From the NCBI GenBank assembly GCA_018340805.1, contig JACMZG010001870.1, positions 50,295,540 through 50,359,539 on the forward strand: DNA of 64,000 nucleotides, read 5' to 3'. Positions 22,770 through 33,789 of the stretch are shown here, in pieces (position 1 is the first letter of the stretch; every line of letters starts with the position of its first letter). Source of the DNA: Microvelia longipes (taxonomy: Eukaryota; Arthropoda; Insecta; Hemiptera; Veliidae). Under the pieces are notes generated by a model. The model was not told where the DNA came from and did not search any database. It worked only from the letters and a program-made list of their open reading frames with translations. The position numbers were made by a program, and so were the translations under genes.

Positions 22770-23930
22770 AAATCTAAAACTAGTTTTAAATCAGTGAAGA
22801 GATTGTGATAAATTACACTCATCACCGATCTGTCATATTTATTGACAGACATATATTTGATGAACCCAAAGGATTACATAACTTCCAGCTAATATATTTA
22901 TATATTTAACATAAAAATAATAAATGAAAGAGCATAAAAAAGTAATTTACAATACTAAAAACTACTTTTATGTAAAAAAATAATTATGTTATAAAATCCT
23001 TGATGTTATGAAACTTATATCTATAATGTCATTATACGTTATTATTATCAATATTAATATTATTAACTATTAAATTTAAACAAACCTGGGATTTACTAAA
23101 GCAAAATAAATATCATATTTTAGCCACGTAGGAATTCGAATAATTTTGATATCACGACTTTTTCAATGTCACTTACTTATAAAAACATTTATAAATATAA
23201 AATATAGTTGTGTGTTAATTATTAATGAGTCCGTCCTTTCTTATAGTTGTGAAGATGATATCTTAATTTAATACTTGATTAATTTCACGCTAAATTAATT
23301 GTACAAAAAATATCTAACTTAGAAATAAACAAAAAAGAATTAATAAATAAACTTGAGGAAATAATATAAAGTTTGAACGAACAAAAAAAAATAAACAGAA
23401 CTATAAAATAATACAATGTTTAATTTTATAAAAAATTGAAGTGCATGATTCAGAAATTAAATTTTTTAAGCATGAAAAATACATATTAGCAGGATATGTT
23501 TGCGTGTATGATAATTTTTTAAATTTATTACTTTGAATTTAACCCTATTCGGTTATTTATGTTTCAATTCGTTGGTATGTTTCATATTTAAACAAATTGG
23601 TTAAGATTTTTTTACTTGATTTAAAAAAGTACGCACAACAAAATTGTTTGAAAAGCTTTAAAGACGAACTGCCAAGTATAGAATAAAGTTTCTGTTTTTC
23701 ATAGTACAAACACTATTGTAAGGTGCCCACTGAAACAATATCACACGACAAATGGAAACAATCATAAGAAACAATCGCAAAACATCCAACAACTTAAAAC
23801 AAATGCCTACTAATTAAAACAATTAAACCTACAATTAAAAAAACAATTACAACAAATCACTACAAATAAAAACAAGTACTTACAAATTAAAACAATCACA
23901 ATATATTACAACAAATCAAAGCACAAAAAT
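22770..23930. other. No gene recognised; AT-rich
   Basis: Very AT-rich sequence with A-rich stretches such as AAACAATCA- and TTAAAACAA-like repeats near 23750-23900. No coding frame longer than background. Confidence 0.5.
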
Positions 23931-23932
23931 CA

Positions 23933-24025
23933 GGTACCGGGTACTTTGGAACTCTCCTAATCCTCATCAAATTCGCTACGCTCATCCTCCCAACTTCGGA
24001 ATCACTTCGCAAGTTCCAGAAATAC
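23933..24025 (+). repeat. R1 5' fragment
   Basis: It has the start GGTACCGGGTACTTTGG and the TTCGCTACGCTCATCC block, then ends at a (TA)n tract (24035-24123). Confidence 0.7.
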
Positions 24026-24034
24026 GATTTGCCA

Positions 24035-24078
24035 AATATATATATTATATATATATATATTATAATATATATAATATA

Positions 24079-24109
<31 letters not shown>

Positions 24110-24123
24110 ATATATATATATAC
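24035..24123. repeat. (TA)n microsatellite left of a palindrome
   Basis: TA-rich tract between the R1 fragment and the large palindrome. A second tract (24438-24525) lies on the other side. Confidence 0.9.
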
Positions 24124-24221
24124 GAGTAAATGAAATATTGAAAGATACTAAAGTATCAAAATAATTCTGAGAAATAATAATGATAACTTACAGATAGTGA
24201 AAAAAAGGGAGTGCGAGGGTT

Positions 24222-24258
24222 GGCGCGACGTTTCGACAAATCGTCTTTATCAAGCTAG
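24222..24258 (-). ncRNA. Degenerate hammerhead-like motif (left arm)
   Basis: Mirror of the right-arm motif: stem II GAC/GTC around GATTT, GAAA, then CGTC. The core reads TTGATAA where CTGATGA is required, so two invariant positions are changed. Not expected to cleave. Confidence 0.35.
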
Positions 24259-24342
24259 AATAAGTCGGTGCGTACTCGGAAGCGTCGAGCCGACAACTCA
24301 TTGTTGTCGGCTCGACGCTTCTGAGTACGCACCGACTTATTC

Positions 24343-24378
24343 TAGCTTGATAAAGACGATTTGTCGAAACGTCGCGCC
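24343..24378 (+). ncRNA. Degenerate hammerhead-like motif (right arm)
   Basis: Same reading as the left arm: TTGATAA core, one extra A, GAC and GTC pairing around GATTT, GAAA, and palindromic ACGT followed by C. Both arms share the same core changes, so the changes predate the duplication or were copied with it. Confidence 0.35.
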
Positions 24379-24437
24379 AAACCCTCGCACTCCCTTTTTT
24401 TTCACCATCTGTAAGTTATCATTATTATTTCTCAGAA

Positions 24438-24442
24438 TTATA

Positions 24443-24495
<53 letters not shown>

Positions 24496-24525
24496 ATATA
24501 TATAATATATAATATATATAATATC
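24438..24525. repeat. (TA)n microsatellite right of the palindrome
   Basis: TA-rich tract directly after the right arm. Confidence 0.9.
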
Positions 24526-24758
24526 TAAACAATTCGGATCTAGTATAGAATGATTATGTTTCTTCTTTTATCTCTACAAGAGCCACACACTGGCTGCTCT
24601 TTGATTTTGGGCAGTTGCTCTTAAATGGTGGGGTTCAGAGCAGTGAGAGCAAACTTTTTCTTTGTCACACTGATTTTTTGATATATATATATATACACTG
24701 CTACAGGTTAGCCTGCCAAGTGTGATTATAGGTATTTATTGTATCTGTAAGCATCAAG

Positions 24759-24830
24759 GACCTTGAATAAAGAGGATGACGCATTAAGGAAGTTGTATGG
24801 AATAAAGAAATAAGAGCCTTAACTCTCTAG
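24759..24830 (+). mobile_element. 5' fragment of the hAT-like MITE family
   Basis: CAAGGACCTTGAATAAAGAG, then GATGACGCATTAAGGAA match the left ends of the MITEs at 48533 and 55782. The rest of the element is missing; an R1 tail begins near 24833. Confidence 0.65.
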
Positions 24831-24832
24831 CA

Positions 24833-25030
24833 TATATACCACTGGGCGCTATCTACGATGATAACAGACAGACACACACATACAGACAAACAACTTTGCA
24901 AAAATCACTCAAGAGGCCTTAAAAAACCTGAAACGGATAATTCCGGTTTCATCCCGGTTTCGGATTTTTTTGCTAACACAATACTTCCCCTATATACCTA
25001 GCGTATAAATGAGAAAAAGTAAAAAGTAGA
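24833..25030 (+). repeat. R1 3' part
   Basis: Contains CACTGGGCGCTATCTACGAT, a CA-rich run, the paired CCGGTTTC blocks, CTAACACAATACTTCCCC and a tail ATACCTAGCGTATAAATGAG. Confidence 0.7.
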
Positions 25031-26035
25031 AATCAGTCTATAGAATCCCCTTCCTGCATCTATATCATAATTTAAAAGCAACAAGGTCCCAGATATTTTT
25101 CTCTGCTCTTAAAAATTTGAATAGATATAAAATTAACCCAAGAGTAAATAATCCAGGACAGGGGTCGGATAGATAAAGGTGGAAAACGCTTATTTTTATA
25201 TTTTTCCACTAAAAATAAACCACTCGAGTACTGAGAGAGTACCGGGTTCCTTTCTTATGGTAATCACCAACCAGGGGATGCTTAGCTTAGGGACATGAAA
25301 TATGAGGTCGGCTATATTGGCCCACTTAAAAACTCTATTCCTCACCGACTTCAGACTTTTTATATTTAAATATAGTTGGAATACAGGTGGGAAAATTATA
25401 TCTCAAATATGGAAATTATTTTCATTTAAAATATATTTATAAGCAGTGCACTAGTAAAGAAGGCAAATAATTATAATAGTTATTTCATAAATTCTGTTTT
25501 CCTTCTAGCTTGTTAAACGACTTGATAGGAAAACAGCATTTTCCCTACGAGGCGTTACGCGACAAATGAAGAAAATATAACTATCTGAGTGAGGTATTAT
25601 ACAACTCAGGGGCGGACTGGCCATTGAGAGCGAGGGCGGCAGCCCTCCTTGAGTTCCAAAAATAAACATAAAAAATTATTAACGTAATAAACATTTTTAA
25701 AGTTATAGTATATACATTTATGTATTCATTAAAATATGTAATATACATAAACACCAGACAGCATACTTGATTAGGGCTTCTATAGCAGAATTAGGGCTCT
25801 AGATACTTTTTTTTTAAGTTATATTACCTCAGATCATTATGGTCTAATTAAAATTAACTTCAACTACTTATTTAGTTAATTAGTCTAATTAATTAACTTC
25901 GCTTAGTTATAGATCACAATATAAGTTAAAGTATAAATATCTCGAGCCTTGCTATTGAGCCCTGATCAAGTATGCTATCTGGTCTTATAAATATATTACA
26001 TAATTATAATGAATGAATGGATGACCGCTGAGAAT
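25031..26035. other. No gene recognised
   Basis: AT-rich. A GC-richer block at 25610-25660 (GGGGCGGACTGGCC) resembles one at 17800-17880 and may be a repeat end. Nothing coding is supported. Confidence 0.45.
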
Positions 26036-26039
26036 GAAA

Positions 26040-26220
26040 CGGATGCATTTACTATCTGAGGATGAGCGAAGCGAGTCTGAATACATGCAGTATACATTTG
26101 GCGAATTGTATAAACAGAGGACGAGCGAAATGAGTCCAAAGCAGGGAGGATGAGCGTAGCGAATCCGATGGGATAAGGAAAAGTTCCGAGGTACCCCGTA
26201 CCTGAATTGTTTTTTTGATA
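26040..26220 (-). repeat. R1 fragment, minus strand
   Basis: Read on the minus strand it has CGGGGTACCTCGGAAC, ATCGGATTCGCTACGCTC, GGACTCATTTCGCTCG and TTCATTCTCAGCGGTCA in R1 order. ORFs on the minus strand here are parts of this repeat. Confidence 0.7.
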
Positions 26221-26369
26221 TATTTAAAATAATGTACTCTGTAAGCAATTGTTTGTATTTTTGTTTTTGTACCAAATGGTCTGTTAAGAAATGTAAAAAA
26301 ATATAAAATTAAATAAACATCATTTTCCACATGAGAAGCTATTCAACTGGTTAGAAAAAAAACAGTTTC

Positions 26370-26850
26370 TGTGTAAACGTCACACACTAGTGAAAAAAAA
26401 CAACACATTCTTTGTGAGAGTGAAGAAAACAACATTCCGTGTAGACGAAGAAGAAAACAGCACATTCTGACACACACTAGTGAAGAAACAACACACATTC
26501 TATGCGAGACGTCACACCACTAGTGGAGAAAACAACATATTCTATGCGAGACGTCACACCACTAGTGAAGAAGAAAGCAGCACATTCTGAGAGAGACGTC
26601 ACACCACTAGTGAAGAAAACAACACATTCTATGCGAGACGTCACACCACTAGTGAAGAAAACAACACATTCTGTGCGACGTCACACCACTAGTGAAGAAG
26701 AAAACAGCACATTCTGAGAGAGACATCACACCACTAGTGAAGAAAACAACACATTCTGTGCGAGGCGTCACACCACTAGTGAAGAAAACAACACATTCTG
26801 TGTGAGACGTCACACCACTAGTCAAGAAACAACACATCCACTCACGTCAA
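26370..26850. repeat. Minisatellite, ~43-bp unit with GACGTCACACCACTAGTG
   Basis: About eleven copies of a unit with GACGTCACACCACTAGTG and GAAAACAACACATTCT, varying in length by one to three bases. It is open in some frames because of its regularity. No protein is proposed. Confidence 0.9.
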
Positions 26851-26860
26851 AACAAAGAAA

Positions 26861-27070
26861 ACAACATATTCTGAGTATGTCGTTACTCAACTAATAAGGA
26901 AAAGCTATAAAACAATTAGAAAAACAACACATTCTGAGTATGTCGTTACTCAACTAATAAGGAAAAGCTATAAAACAATTAGAAAAACAACATATTCTGA
27001 GTATGTCGTTACTCAACTAATAAGGAAAAGCTATAAAACAATTAGAAAAACAACACATTCTGTGTTTAAC
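26861..27070. repeat. 63-bp tandem repeat, three copies plus a partial
   Basis: ACAACACATTCTGAGTATG begins units at 26861, 26924, 26987 and (partial) 27050. The unit shares ACAACACATTCTG with the previous array, so the second array probably grew from its edge. Confidence 0.88.
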
Positions 27071-27785
27071 GTTACCCACCTAGTGAGGAAATGAGCAATT
27101 TTAATGCGTGATTTTTCATAATTATTAAAGAAAATATCACTTTTTATTGTAATATTGCAGTACCTACTGAGGTTACCTATCAGATTCAATTTTCCCAAGC
27201 TTTCTTTCAACTAATTACCAAATAAATTTTAATTCTTTTAACATTGAACTACTAAATAATAATCGTGATACTAATAAATAGTTGTATAAAAATCCTTGAA
27301 AGTACAAACTGAACCAATAAGTAAGAGAAACTGACTTACTTAATAATTATCTGGATCTGTGCTAAATAAGTTTGATAGATAAGTTACAACTATTTAACCT
27401 CTGGTGTCTAGATCTAATAATAAGTTAGTAATCTTCAATTAAATATGTCTGGAATAGGTAATAAAAGAGATGGAATTAATAGTCGTGATTTGACATCGAC
27501 CTTGAGGGAGATGGTTTAAGAACTATAAGATATAAATTGCAAAGAAAATGCAATACTTAGATCTTATTTTTATTAAGAACTGCTGCTATAAAAGTAGTTG
27601 ATATGCTATTTAATAGATCAAGAAGTTTCTTAGAGATACAGAAAGGCGAAATATTAGAAAAGAATTTTAAGACTCCTATTTCTTAAAAGTATCTATATAA
27701 CCTCTTCTAATAGAACCAGGTCTTAGGAAATAGGAGAATAGGAGTAGAGTAATAAAAACAAATAAATAAAATAGGTACTATGTTT
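27071..27785. other. No gene recognised
   Basis: AT-rich with no repeated blocks that I can match elsewhere in the window. Confidence 0.45.
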
Positions 27786-28398
27786 AATAGTTATTTATGC
27801 CATAAGGCTGAGAAGTGTGTCTTTATGTCACGGCAATTAGATTTACCGACGAGCGAAGCGAGTCGGGAAAAATTGCCAAGACATAAAGACATTCTCAGCC
27901 GGATGGCATACACTATTTTTTTGAGGTCGCACTCATTAAAAAAAATCAAAAAATAGCACTCATTAAACTGCGCTATATACTTAATTGAGAAAAAAACGTC
28001 CAATTATTATTAACTCCATATTATCGCCGTCATTAAATTCATCCCATAGCTTCACACTTTTACTCAAAAAATGTAAAAGCTTTACAAATTAACACACAAA
28101 AATTGTCATTAGAACACCTTTAAAAAACGAAAAAAAATTAAACTACGAACAAAAACAGAAACAAAATGAACGTTTTTAAAGAAAACTCATAAAGGTTTAA
28201 CACAGATTGTTTTTTGAACACACTACATTACAGTAATGGCGGCAACATATGAATTACTTTTACGTCCTAGGAGTTTTTTACATTCATTATTGTCCTCGGA
28301 GGTGAAAAGTACTAAATAACCTCCTATAACAATAATGATTGGCTTCTCATCCTAAAAACGGTCCAATAAAGTGCTCAATTACGTACTACCTCAAAAAA
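27786..28398 (-). mobile_element. Fold-back dispersed repeat R2, copy a
   Basis: The left end forms a long imperfect hairpin: ATGCCATAAGGCTGAGAAG pairs with the inverted CTCAGCCGGATGGCAT, with a nested CGAC/GTCG hairpin around GAGCGAAGCGA. The right end carries GTCCAATAAAGTGCTC and a CTACCTCAA. Copy b at 35376-35958 is about as long and very similar. The minus strand has a remnant of a short ORF start that is frameshifted here. Confidence 0.75.
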
Positions 28399-28463
28399 AC
28401 TAAATTTTGAATACTTACTGGGGTACAAAGAACTCATTAAAATGGCAATACATTTGAAAAGAA

Positions 28464-29005
28464 TCGGGTACGGGGTACCTCGGAGCTGTTCCTCATCACA
28501 TCGGATTCGCTGCACTCATTATCCCTGCTCCGGACTCGCTTCGATTAGCCAAATTTATACTGCAACATGTCTTTGGACTCACTTCGCTCGTCCTTAGATA
28601 GTAAATGCATCCGTTTCATTCTCAGCGGTCACCCATACAGCACTGACCATCTGACCATGCTCAATTCTACTTAATTTTTATGATCCAATAAAAATAATAA
28701 ATATACTTGTCGTATTGAAACGAAACTTAGTGTACTTATTTATTAAGTCAAGGTACATACTTGTACCAAAGTTCAACTCAATTGGATCATTTTCTTATTT
28801 TTAAAACTTTTTTAAAAAACGTACTTAAGTCATTCGATAAAAATTGCACTAATGCTGATAATGAGATGAAACTTAGCACATACGTTAGTCTTATTCATAG
28901 CTATATGCTTGCTAAATCCCAATTTGATCGCATGATTATTCCGCGTTTTCTGGTAAAGCAGTCACACAAACTCAGACAACATGACATGAGAAAGGTGCTT
29001 ATTCG
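28464..29005 (+). repeat. Dispersed repeat R1
   Basis: CGGGTACGGGGTACCTCGG start, TCGGATTCGCTGCACTC, ACTCACTTCGCTCGTCC and TTCATTCTCAGCGGTCAC blocks, then the AATTGCACTAATGCTGATAA part. The 84-codon ORF at 28761-29015 is inside it and is not conserved in other copies. Confidence 0.72.
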
Positions 29006-29051
29006 GCTACAATAAGTATTTGGTATGTTTACGATCCTTAACATAAAATAG

Positions 29052-29150
29052 GTTTTAGCGAATTTCCTTTGAAAATTCGCCTAATGGGATAGGCGTCATG
29101 GCGGAATTCGAACCTCGGACCACGACACAAATCCGTTTCAGAGGTCCCTA
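29052..29150 (-). repeat. tRNA-derived SINE-like fragment
   Basis: The minus strand contains GAGGTTCGAATTCCGCC, a perfect Pol III B-box (GGTTCGAATTCC), preceded by a GTGGTCC stretch. No matching A-box or full cloverleaf is visible, so this is not called as a tRNA gene. Confidence 0.4.
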
Positions 29151-29172
29151 ATGACGAAAAAATACTTTTTGC

Positions 29173-29177
<5 letters not shown>

Positions 29178-29237
<60 letters not shown>

Positions 29238-29250
29238 ATGTATATAAGGA
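29178..29250. repeat. (TA)n/(TG)n microsatellite
   Basis: TA tract passing into a short TG tract. Confidence 0.9.
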
Positions 29251-29487
29251 AATGCGCTAAAACCTTTAAAGATAAGTAACTAAGCTTTAAACTAGTGCAA
29301 ATAATAGTGCGTACTTCTAATTTTAGAGGCATAGTTTTGTACAACAACTGGATGATTATGCGCATTTCTTTTGGAAAATACAGACAAAATGAGTTACGAG
29401 CAGTGCTTGACAATTGAGTAACTGCTTAGGTTCTAAAGCATGAACTGGAACCACGCAATGGGCATGGTTCTTGCATAAGCAAGAAAA

Positions 29488-29705
29488 GGGTTGTTTATCA
29501 CGGAAACACGCATACAAAGGAAATTCGCCCGACATGCGGACAACCGCGCCAGAATTATTTTCTAGTTGTAAACTTATATTAGGTAAAAAAACGATCAAAA
29601 ATTACTGTCCCTACTAGGATTTGAACCCAGGTACTCTGGGTTTTAGTGCTCGCATCCAAAGGAAATTCGCCCGACATGCGGACCACCGCGCCAGAATTTT
29701 TATTT
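29488..29705 (-). repeat. Two tRNA-derived SINE-like copies in tandem
   Basis: On the minus strand the copy at 29600-29705 reads CTGGCGCGGTGGTCCGCATG (A-box-like) and, about 60 bp later, TGGGTTCAAATCCTAGTAGG (B-box). The same A-box part recurs at 29495-29545 without a B-box directly after it. Spacing of the boxes fits a tRNA-like head. Confidence 0.5.
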
Positions 29706-29830
29706 TCGAGAATGAAAACAAAAAGAGGATGACACGATTACTGGGAATTCCATTCCTTTTTTATTTCAATCATCCAGATTATGAGTTTTTACGTAATTTA
29801 TTATCAAATAATAGCGTTTTATTGAAATAT

Positions 29831-29831
<1 letters not shown>

Positions 29832-29879
<48 letters not shown>

Positions 29880-29925
29880 TATATTTGTGTGTGTGTGTGT
29901 GTGTTGTGTGTGTGTGTGTGTGTGG
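29832..29925. repeat. (TA)n/(TG)n microsatellite
   Basis: TA tract followed by TG-rich tract; next to the duplicated segment below. Confidence 0.9.
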
Positions 29926-29944
29926 TGTTGTTTTATTTATTTAT

Positions 29945-30094
29945 AAAGGAATATAGGACCCTTCTCCCTCCTTCATATTGGCCCCTTGAGATGCTGGTTT
30001 TGGCTTGATCATTCCACTGCTTGCTATTGTATAGTATTTCCTTTGAATACTAAACAAGTCTCTAAATACGATGTTAACTAAAAAAAATTACATT

Positions 30095-30174
<80 letters not shown>

Positions 30175-30335
30175 TATATAATATATTTAATTATGAAGGA
30201 ATATAGGGCCTCTCCTTTCTTTTTTTAATATTGGGCCCCTTGAGATGTTGATTTTGGCTCAGTCCACCACTGCTTGGTAGTGTACAGTATTTTCTTTCAA
30301 TGCTAAAGAAGTCTTTAAATACGATGTCAACATAA
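29945..30335. repeat. Two copies of a 130-bp segment around a (TA)n tract
   Basis: AAGGAATATAGGACC, GGCCCCTTGAGATG and AAATACGATGTTAAC appear at 29945-30075 and, diverged, at 30195-30335, each next to TA tracts (the central one at 30096-30187). Possibly a small mobile repeat ending in TA. Family unknown. Confidence 0.65.
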
Positions 30336-30339
30336 TTCC

Positions 30340-30790
30340 AGGGAGATGTTGACTAGTTCAGAATCAATTCCTGCTTATTTCTCTGTTATTGAAGGAAATA
30401 GTAAAAACCTTTTAAACTAGATTACACGTCATGACAATAAGATGACCCCACTGAGGAAACTCCTTATCTCTCTCCTAGTACTTGCTTTTCTCTAACACCT
30501 TTACCAATGAAATTGCAGCGTAATCTCTATGCCTCATTAACAATAAACTTTTATTTACTTCTTTTCACTAACATTAAATACTTAATAATAATAATACAGC
30601 GTAATAATAAGAAGAAAAGAAAAGTAAAAAGTAATAAAAGAATATAACATAGAATAAATAAAAAGATGATGATGTTTACTTAACATAAATTACGAATGTA
30701 TGCAGGTCCTTATACTTTTTTTTATTTAATATATTAAGTATGTTAATGAAATAATTATAGTAGAAATATAAATACACCTTAATGAAGAAA
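30340..30790. other. No gene recognised
   Basis: AT-rich sequence without assignable repeats. Confidence 0.45.
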
Positions 30791-30794
30791 TAAT

Positions 30795-31000
30795 CGGGTA
30801 TAGGGTACATCGGAACTTTTCCTTATCACATCGGTTTCGCTACGCTCATCCTCCTTAATTTAGATTCGCTTCGCTCATCATCCCTAATTTGGATTCGCTT
30901 CGCTCGTCCTCAGAATATGGAATTTGCCAAATTTATATCGCAGCATGTCTTCGGACTCGCTGCGCTCGTCTTTAGATAGTAAATGCATCTGTTTCGTAAT
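30795..31000 (+). repeat. R1 5' part
   Basis: GGGTATAGGGTACATCGGAAC, GGTTTCGCTACGCTCATCC, then four GATTCGCTTCGCTC-type blocks. The matching 3' part lies at 31445-31630, with 440 bp of other sequence in between. Confidence 0.7.
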
Positions 31001-31210
31001 ATTTTTCCTCAGCAATCTCGATTCTTTACGTCAAATAATGACAAAACAATTTAAACCTCCTAGAAAACCTAAAGGGACCTAATAAAACCATTATATAACC
31101 TTAAATGCCCCTTATATAACAATTACAAACCTATAAGGGATGAAGCAGCGATTGCAGCGTTATGAAACCATTACAAAAGGACGCATAAGAAACGCTTAAA
31201 ACTATTTTAA

Positions 31211-31252
31211 GAGATAGGTTAGCTTAGTTACCTACCTAAGCTAACATATCTC
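31211..31252. other. Imperfect inverted repeat (AGATAGGTTAGCTTAG)
   Basis: AGATAGGTTAGCTTAG pairs with CTAAGCTAACATATCT. It could form a hairpin; no adjacent gene is visible. Confidence 0.5.
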
Positions 31253-31444
31253 TACGAAGCTAAGGTTCCTTATACGAAGCTGATTTAACATTTATTTGGA
31301 AATTTTCTCAAATCACGAGCTTTCGAAAGCTTGTTATACAATTAGTTGCTAAAAAGGTGTATTCATGTTCAGTGCGACAGTAATTTAATTCTAGTCTTTA
31401 CCATGTAAGTCCACAGTACACAAACGTTTAACAAAAGTTTCAAC

Positions 31445-31630
31445 TTTTTAGCATTAATACACTAAGAGCTACGATGAAAACACACAGACACACATAAACA
31501 TGAGACAACTTTGTGAAAACCACTCAGGAGGCCTTTAAAACACCTGAAACGGATAATTGCGGTTTCGGATTTTTTCGCAAACACAATACTTTTCCTATAT
31601 ACCTACGGTATAAATGAGGAAAGGTAACAA
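31445..31630 (+). repeat. R1 3' part
   Basis: AGAGCTACGATGAAAACACAC, the CACTCAGGAGGCC block, GCAAACACAATACTTTTCC and ATACCTACGGTATAAATGAG in R1 order. Confidence 0.7.
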
Positions 31631-31639
31631 TTAAAGAAA

Positions 31640-32440
31640 ATCCTGTTACACCAACTCCATCGGTGTTCCGGTGGAGTTGTTTCTAAAGAAAAATAATGCG
31701 TAGAATAAAAAGTAAGTTTCGCTGCTTAGCATTTCTCAGCTTTTTATGAAATTCCTCCTTAATCCTTGTAATAACCATTACAATTGTTTCGCTTACGAAT
31801 GTAAGAATAGGATATAGCGAAGCATCAGAGTGTAAAAGAATCATAACATTATCATTTTTACATCTTATTCATGAGGATTTTTATACTTTGGAAGGTTAAA
31901 CATATCCGCTATGGTTATATTAAAAAACATAAGATAAGGTTATAACGTTTCCTTACCATGTATTAAAACATCAACATATCTTCCCATAAAAACTGATACA
32001 AAAAAAAGGTAAGAAATATAATCGTAAAATGATATTACGTTGAATTGAAAGGAAAGGAAAAATCTTATAAACATTAAATTACAAAGGAAGGGAAAAACTT
32101 TTCTGGAAAAAGAAAATGAAGAAATCAGCAAAATATATATTTCCTAATGAATAAAATCAAAATATGAACAATACAGTCTTCAGTACTTTCCGTATTACGA
32201 AATTAGAAAGAGTAAAAATAAATAGTTGGTGCTGAAAATGTACTGTATATAAATGAAAATAGGGATAAGAAAAGAAAATCAAGACACTAATAGTTTCTAA
32301 GATGAGAGTAAGAGAAAGTATAACTTTCTTGCTTATGTAGGGAATAGTACAATTATGTAAATAAAGCTTTGCATAGTAGTTGTATTATTGGAAAATGGTT
32401 TTTCTTATTCTTCAAATCATTAAAACAAAAGTAATGCAAT
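31640..32440. other. No gene recognised
   Basis: AT-rich. A hairpin with CAACTCCA and TGGAGTTG arms is at about 31658-31683. The minus ORF at 31940-32131 has no domain that I recognise. Confidence 0.45.
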
Positions 32441-32448
32441 AGTATATT

Positions 32449-33405
32449 ATGCTACTAGGCAGCAAAATGGAATTTTGCAGACGAGTTTTATAAATGTGCC
32501 CCCGAGCCGAAAGCGAGGGCGGGCTATGGAAATTACCTGCTGAGGCGTAAGCCGAGGCAGGTAATTAATTGCACGAGTCTGCAATGTTTCCTTTGCTGCA
32601 TAGTAGCATATATACTATTTTACTCACTAACGGCTGAAAAAATACACAAGAGATTATTTTAAATACTTGCTGCGAGATTTTACAGGCAGTAAAGACTGCT
32701 TTGAAGTAGATGCAACGCTGACAATATCAGGTGGAGTGTGGTCCAATAACTCGTCAATGTCAACAATGTTTGTATCTTTATTCACTTCACTGTTGTTCTC
32801 ACTCATTATATTTTAGTAACTTAACTTTAGTTTACAGATTTAGTTTTTGATAACGTTCTATTTTTGTAACTTTATATACTTAAACTAAATATAACAACAT
32901 AAAATACAAACTCTGACGACTTAAACATTAAAAATCTGTCGATTCATAAACAGGTGGTAAATAATTTAATTTAATGTCAAAATTATCAGTGTTGCCAATT
33001 TGTTTCCAAAACATTATATACTGTTAGATAAACAAATGTTAAACATTTTTATTAATAATATCGTAATTTTAGGTAACAATAAAGAAAGTTACATACTAGA
33101 AACAAGCTAGAATATATCATAGTTTACAAAATAAAACAATACCGAAATTCACGCAATAATTTGTAAAATAATAACCTCCGCTCATTCATTTTCCCGCCTA
33201 GGGAGTTTTGACTTGTTTCCCATGTTATTTAAATAAGCCATAACTCCCTAGTACTTTTTTCATTACCAAAACATTTTGCGTACTGTTTTAAAACATTTTG
33301 CGTACTGGTTTAAAATATTTCCCGTATTGTTTGACAGTGTAGGTAAAATGACATTTTGCAGCTTAAAAACAGTCCAGTAAATGGCTAATTTTGCTGCCGT
33401 GAGTA
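32449..33405 (-). mobile_element. Fold-back DNA element R3 with short 5' ORF
   Basis: The end at 32449-32610 is a fold-back: TATGCTACTAGGCAGCAAA pairs with the inverted TTTGCTGCATAGTAGCATA, with nested hairpins GCCCCCGAG/CGAGGGCGGGC-like and ATTACCTGC/GCAGGTAAT. On the minus strand a 50-residue ORF starts at 32806 and runs toward the fold-back. The other end, near 33340-33405, has ATTTTGCAGC and AGTCCAGTAAATGGCTAATT, which resembles the right end of R2. I infer a deletion derivative of a DNA element; boundaries are approximate. Confidence 0.5.
32654..32806 (-). CDS. Short ORF of R3, possible N-terminus of an element protein
   Basis: The 50-residue frame is acidic and serine-rich (starts MSENNSEVNKDTN) and ends with the basic stretch SLLPVKSRSKYLK before a stop. 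LLPxKSxxxY resembles, from memory, the start of core-binding regions in tyrosine-recombinase (Crypton-like) proteins; that resemblance is weak and unverified. It lies inside R3 and stops just before the fold-back, as expected if the rest of the gene was deleted. It could also be chance. Confidence 0.3.
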   Translation of the reverse strand: MSENNSEVNKDTNIVDIDELLDHTPPDIVSVASTSKQSLLPVKSRSKYLK

Positions 33406-33454
33406 GATAAACAAAATTAATTAGAAATCTATTATTTCTAATTCGATTTAAAAA

Positions 33455-33745
33455 GTCGAATACGGTGTACCTCGGAATTTTTCCTCATCACATCGGATTC
33501 GCTACGCTCATCCTCTCTGATACGTACACGCTTCGCTCTTCCTAAGGATAAACAATGCGGCAAATTTAAACTGCAACATATCATCGGCTTCGTTCGTTCT
33601 CAGATAATAAATACATCTGTTTCATTCTCAGCGGTCACCCATACAGCACTGACCACGCTTAATGCTGCTTAATTTTTACGATCCACAAAAAATCATAAAT
33701 ATATATTTGTCGTATTGAAATAAAACTTACTTTACTACCTAACTT
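33455..33745 (+). repeat. R1 5' part
   Basis: GTGTACCTCGGAATTTTTCC, ATCGGATTCGCTACGCTC, TTCATTCTCAGCGGTCACC and a diverged ACGATCCACAAAAAATCA block. A short 18-bp tandem (CTACCTAACTTAGTCTA) of three copies follows at about 33735-33790. Confidence 0.7.
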
Positions 33746-33789
33746 AGTCTACTACCTAACTTAGTCTACTACCTAACTTAGTCTACTAC

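Larger units (their letters stand above)
24161..24441. mobile_element. Large palindrome (two ~140-bp arms) with hammerhead-like motifs
   Basis: ATAATTCTGAGAAATAATAA at the left is mirrored by ATTATTTCTCAGAATTAT at the right; arms are nearly identical with the centre near 24301. Each arm contains a motif with TGTCGAAACGTC (minus at 24222-24258, plus at 24343-24378). The whole sits between (TA)n tracts. It looks like a fold-back derivative of a Penelope-like terminus. The ORF that crosses the centre is an artefact. Confidence 0.7.

Noticed and set aside
24197..24505. A 102-codon ORF
   Set aside because: It runs through the centre of a palindrome and into a (TA)n tract.
29600..29705. Functional tRNA gene
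   Set aside because: A- and B-box-like sequences are present, but no cloverleaf with acceptor stem can be drawn, and a partial duplicate lies next to it, so a SINE head is more likely.
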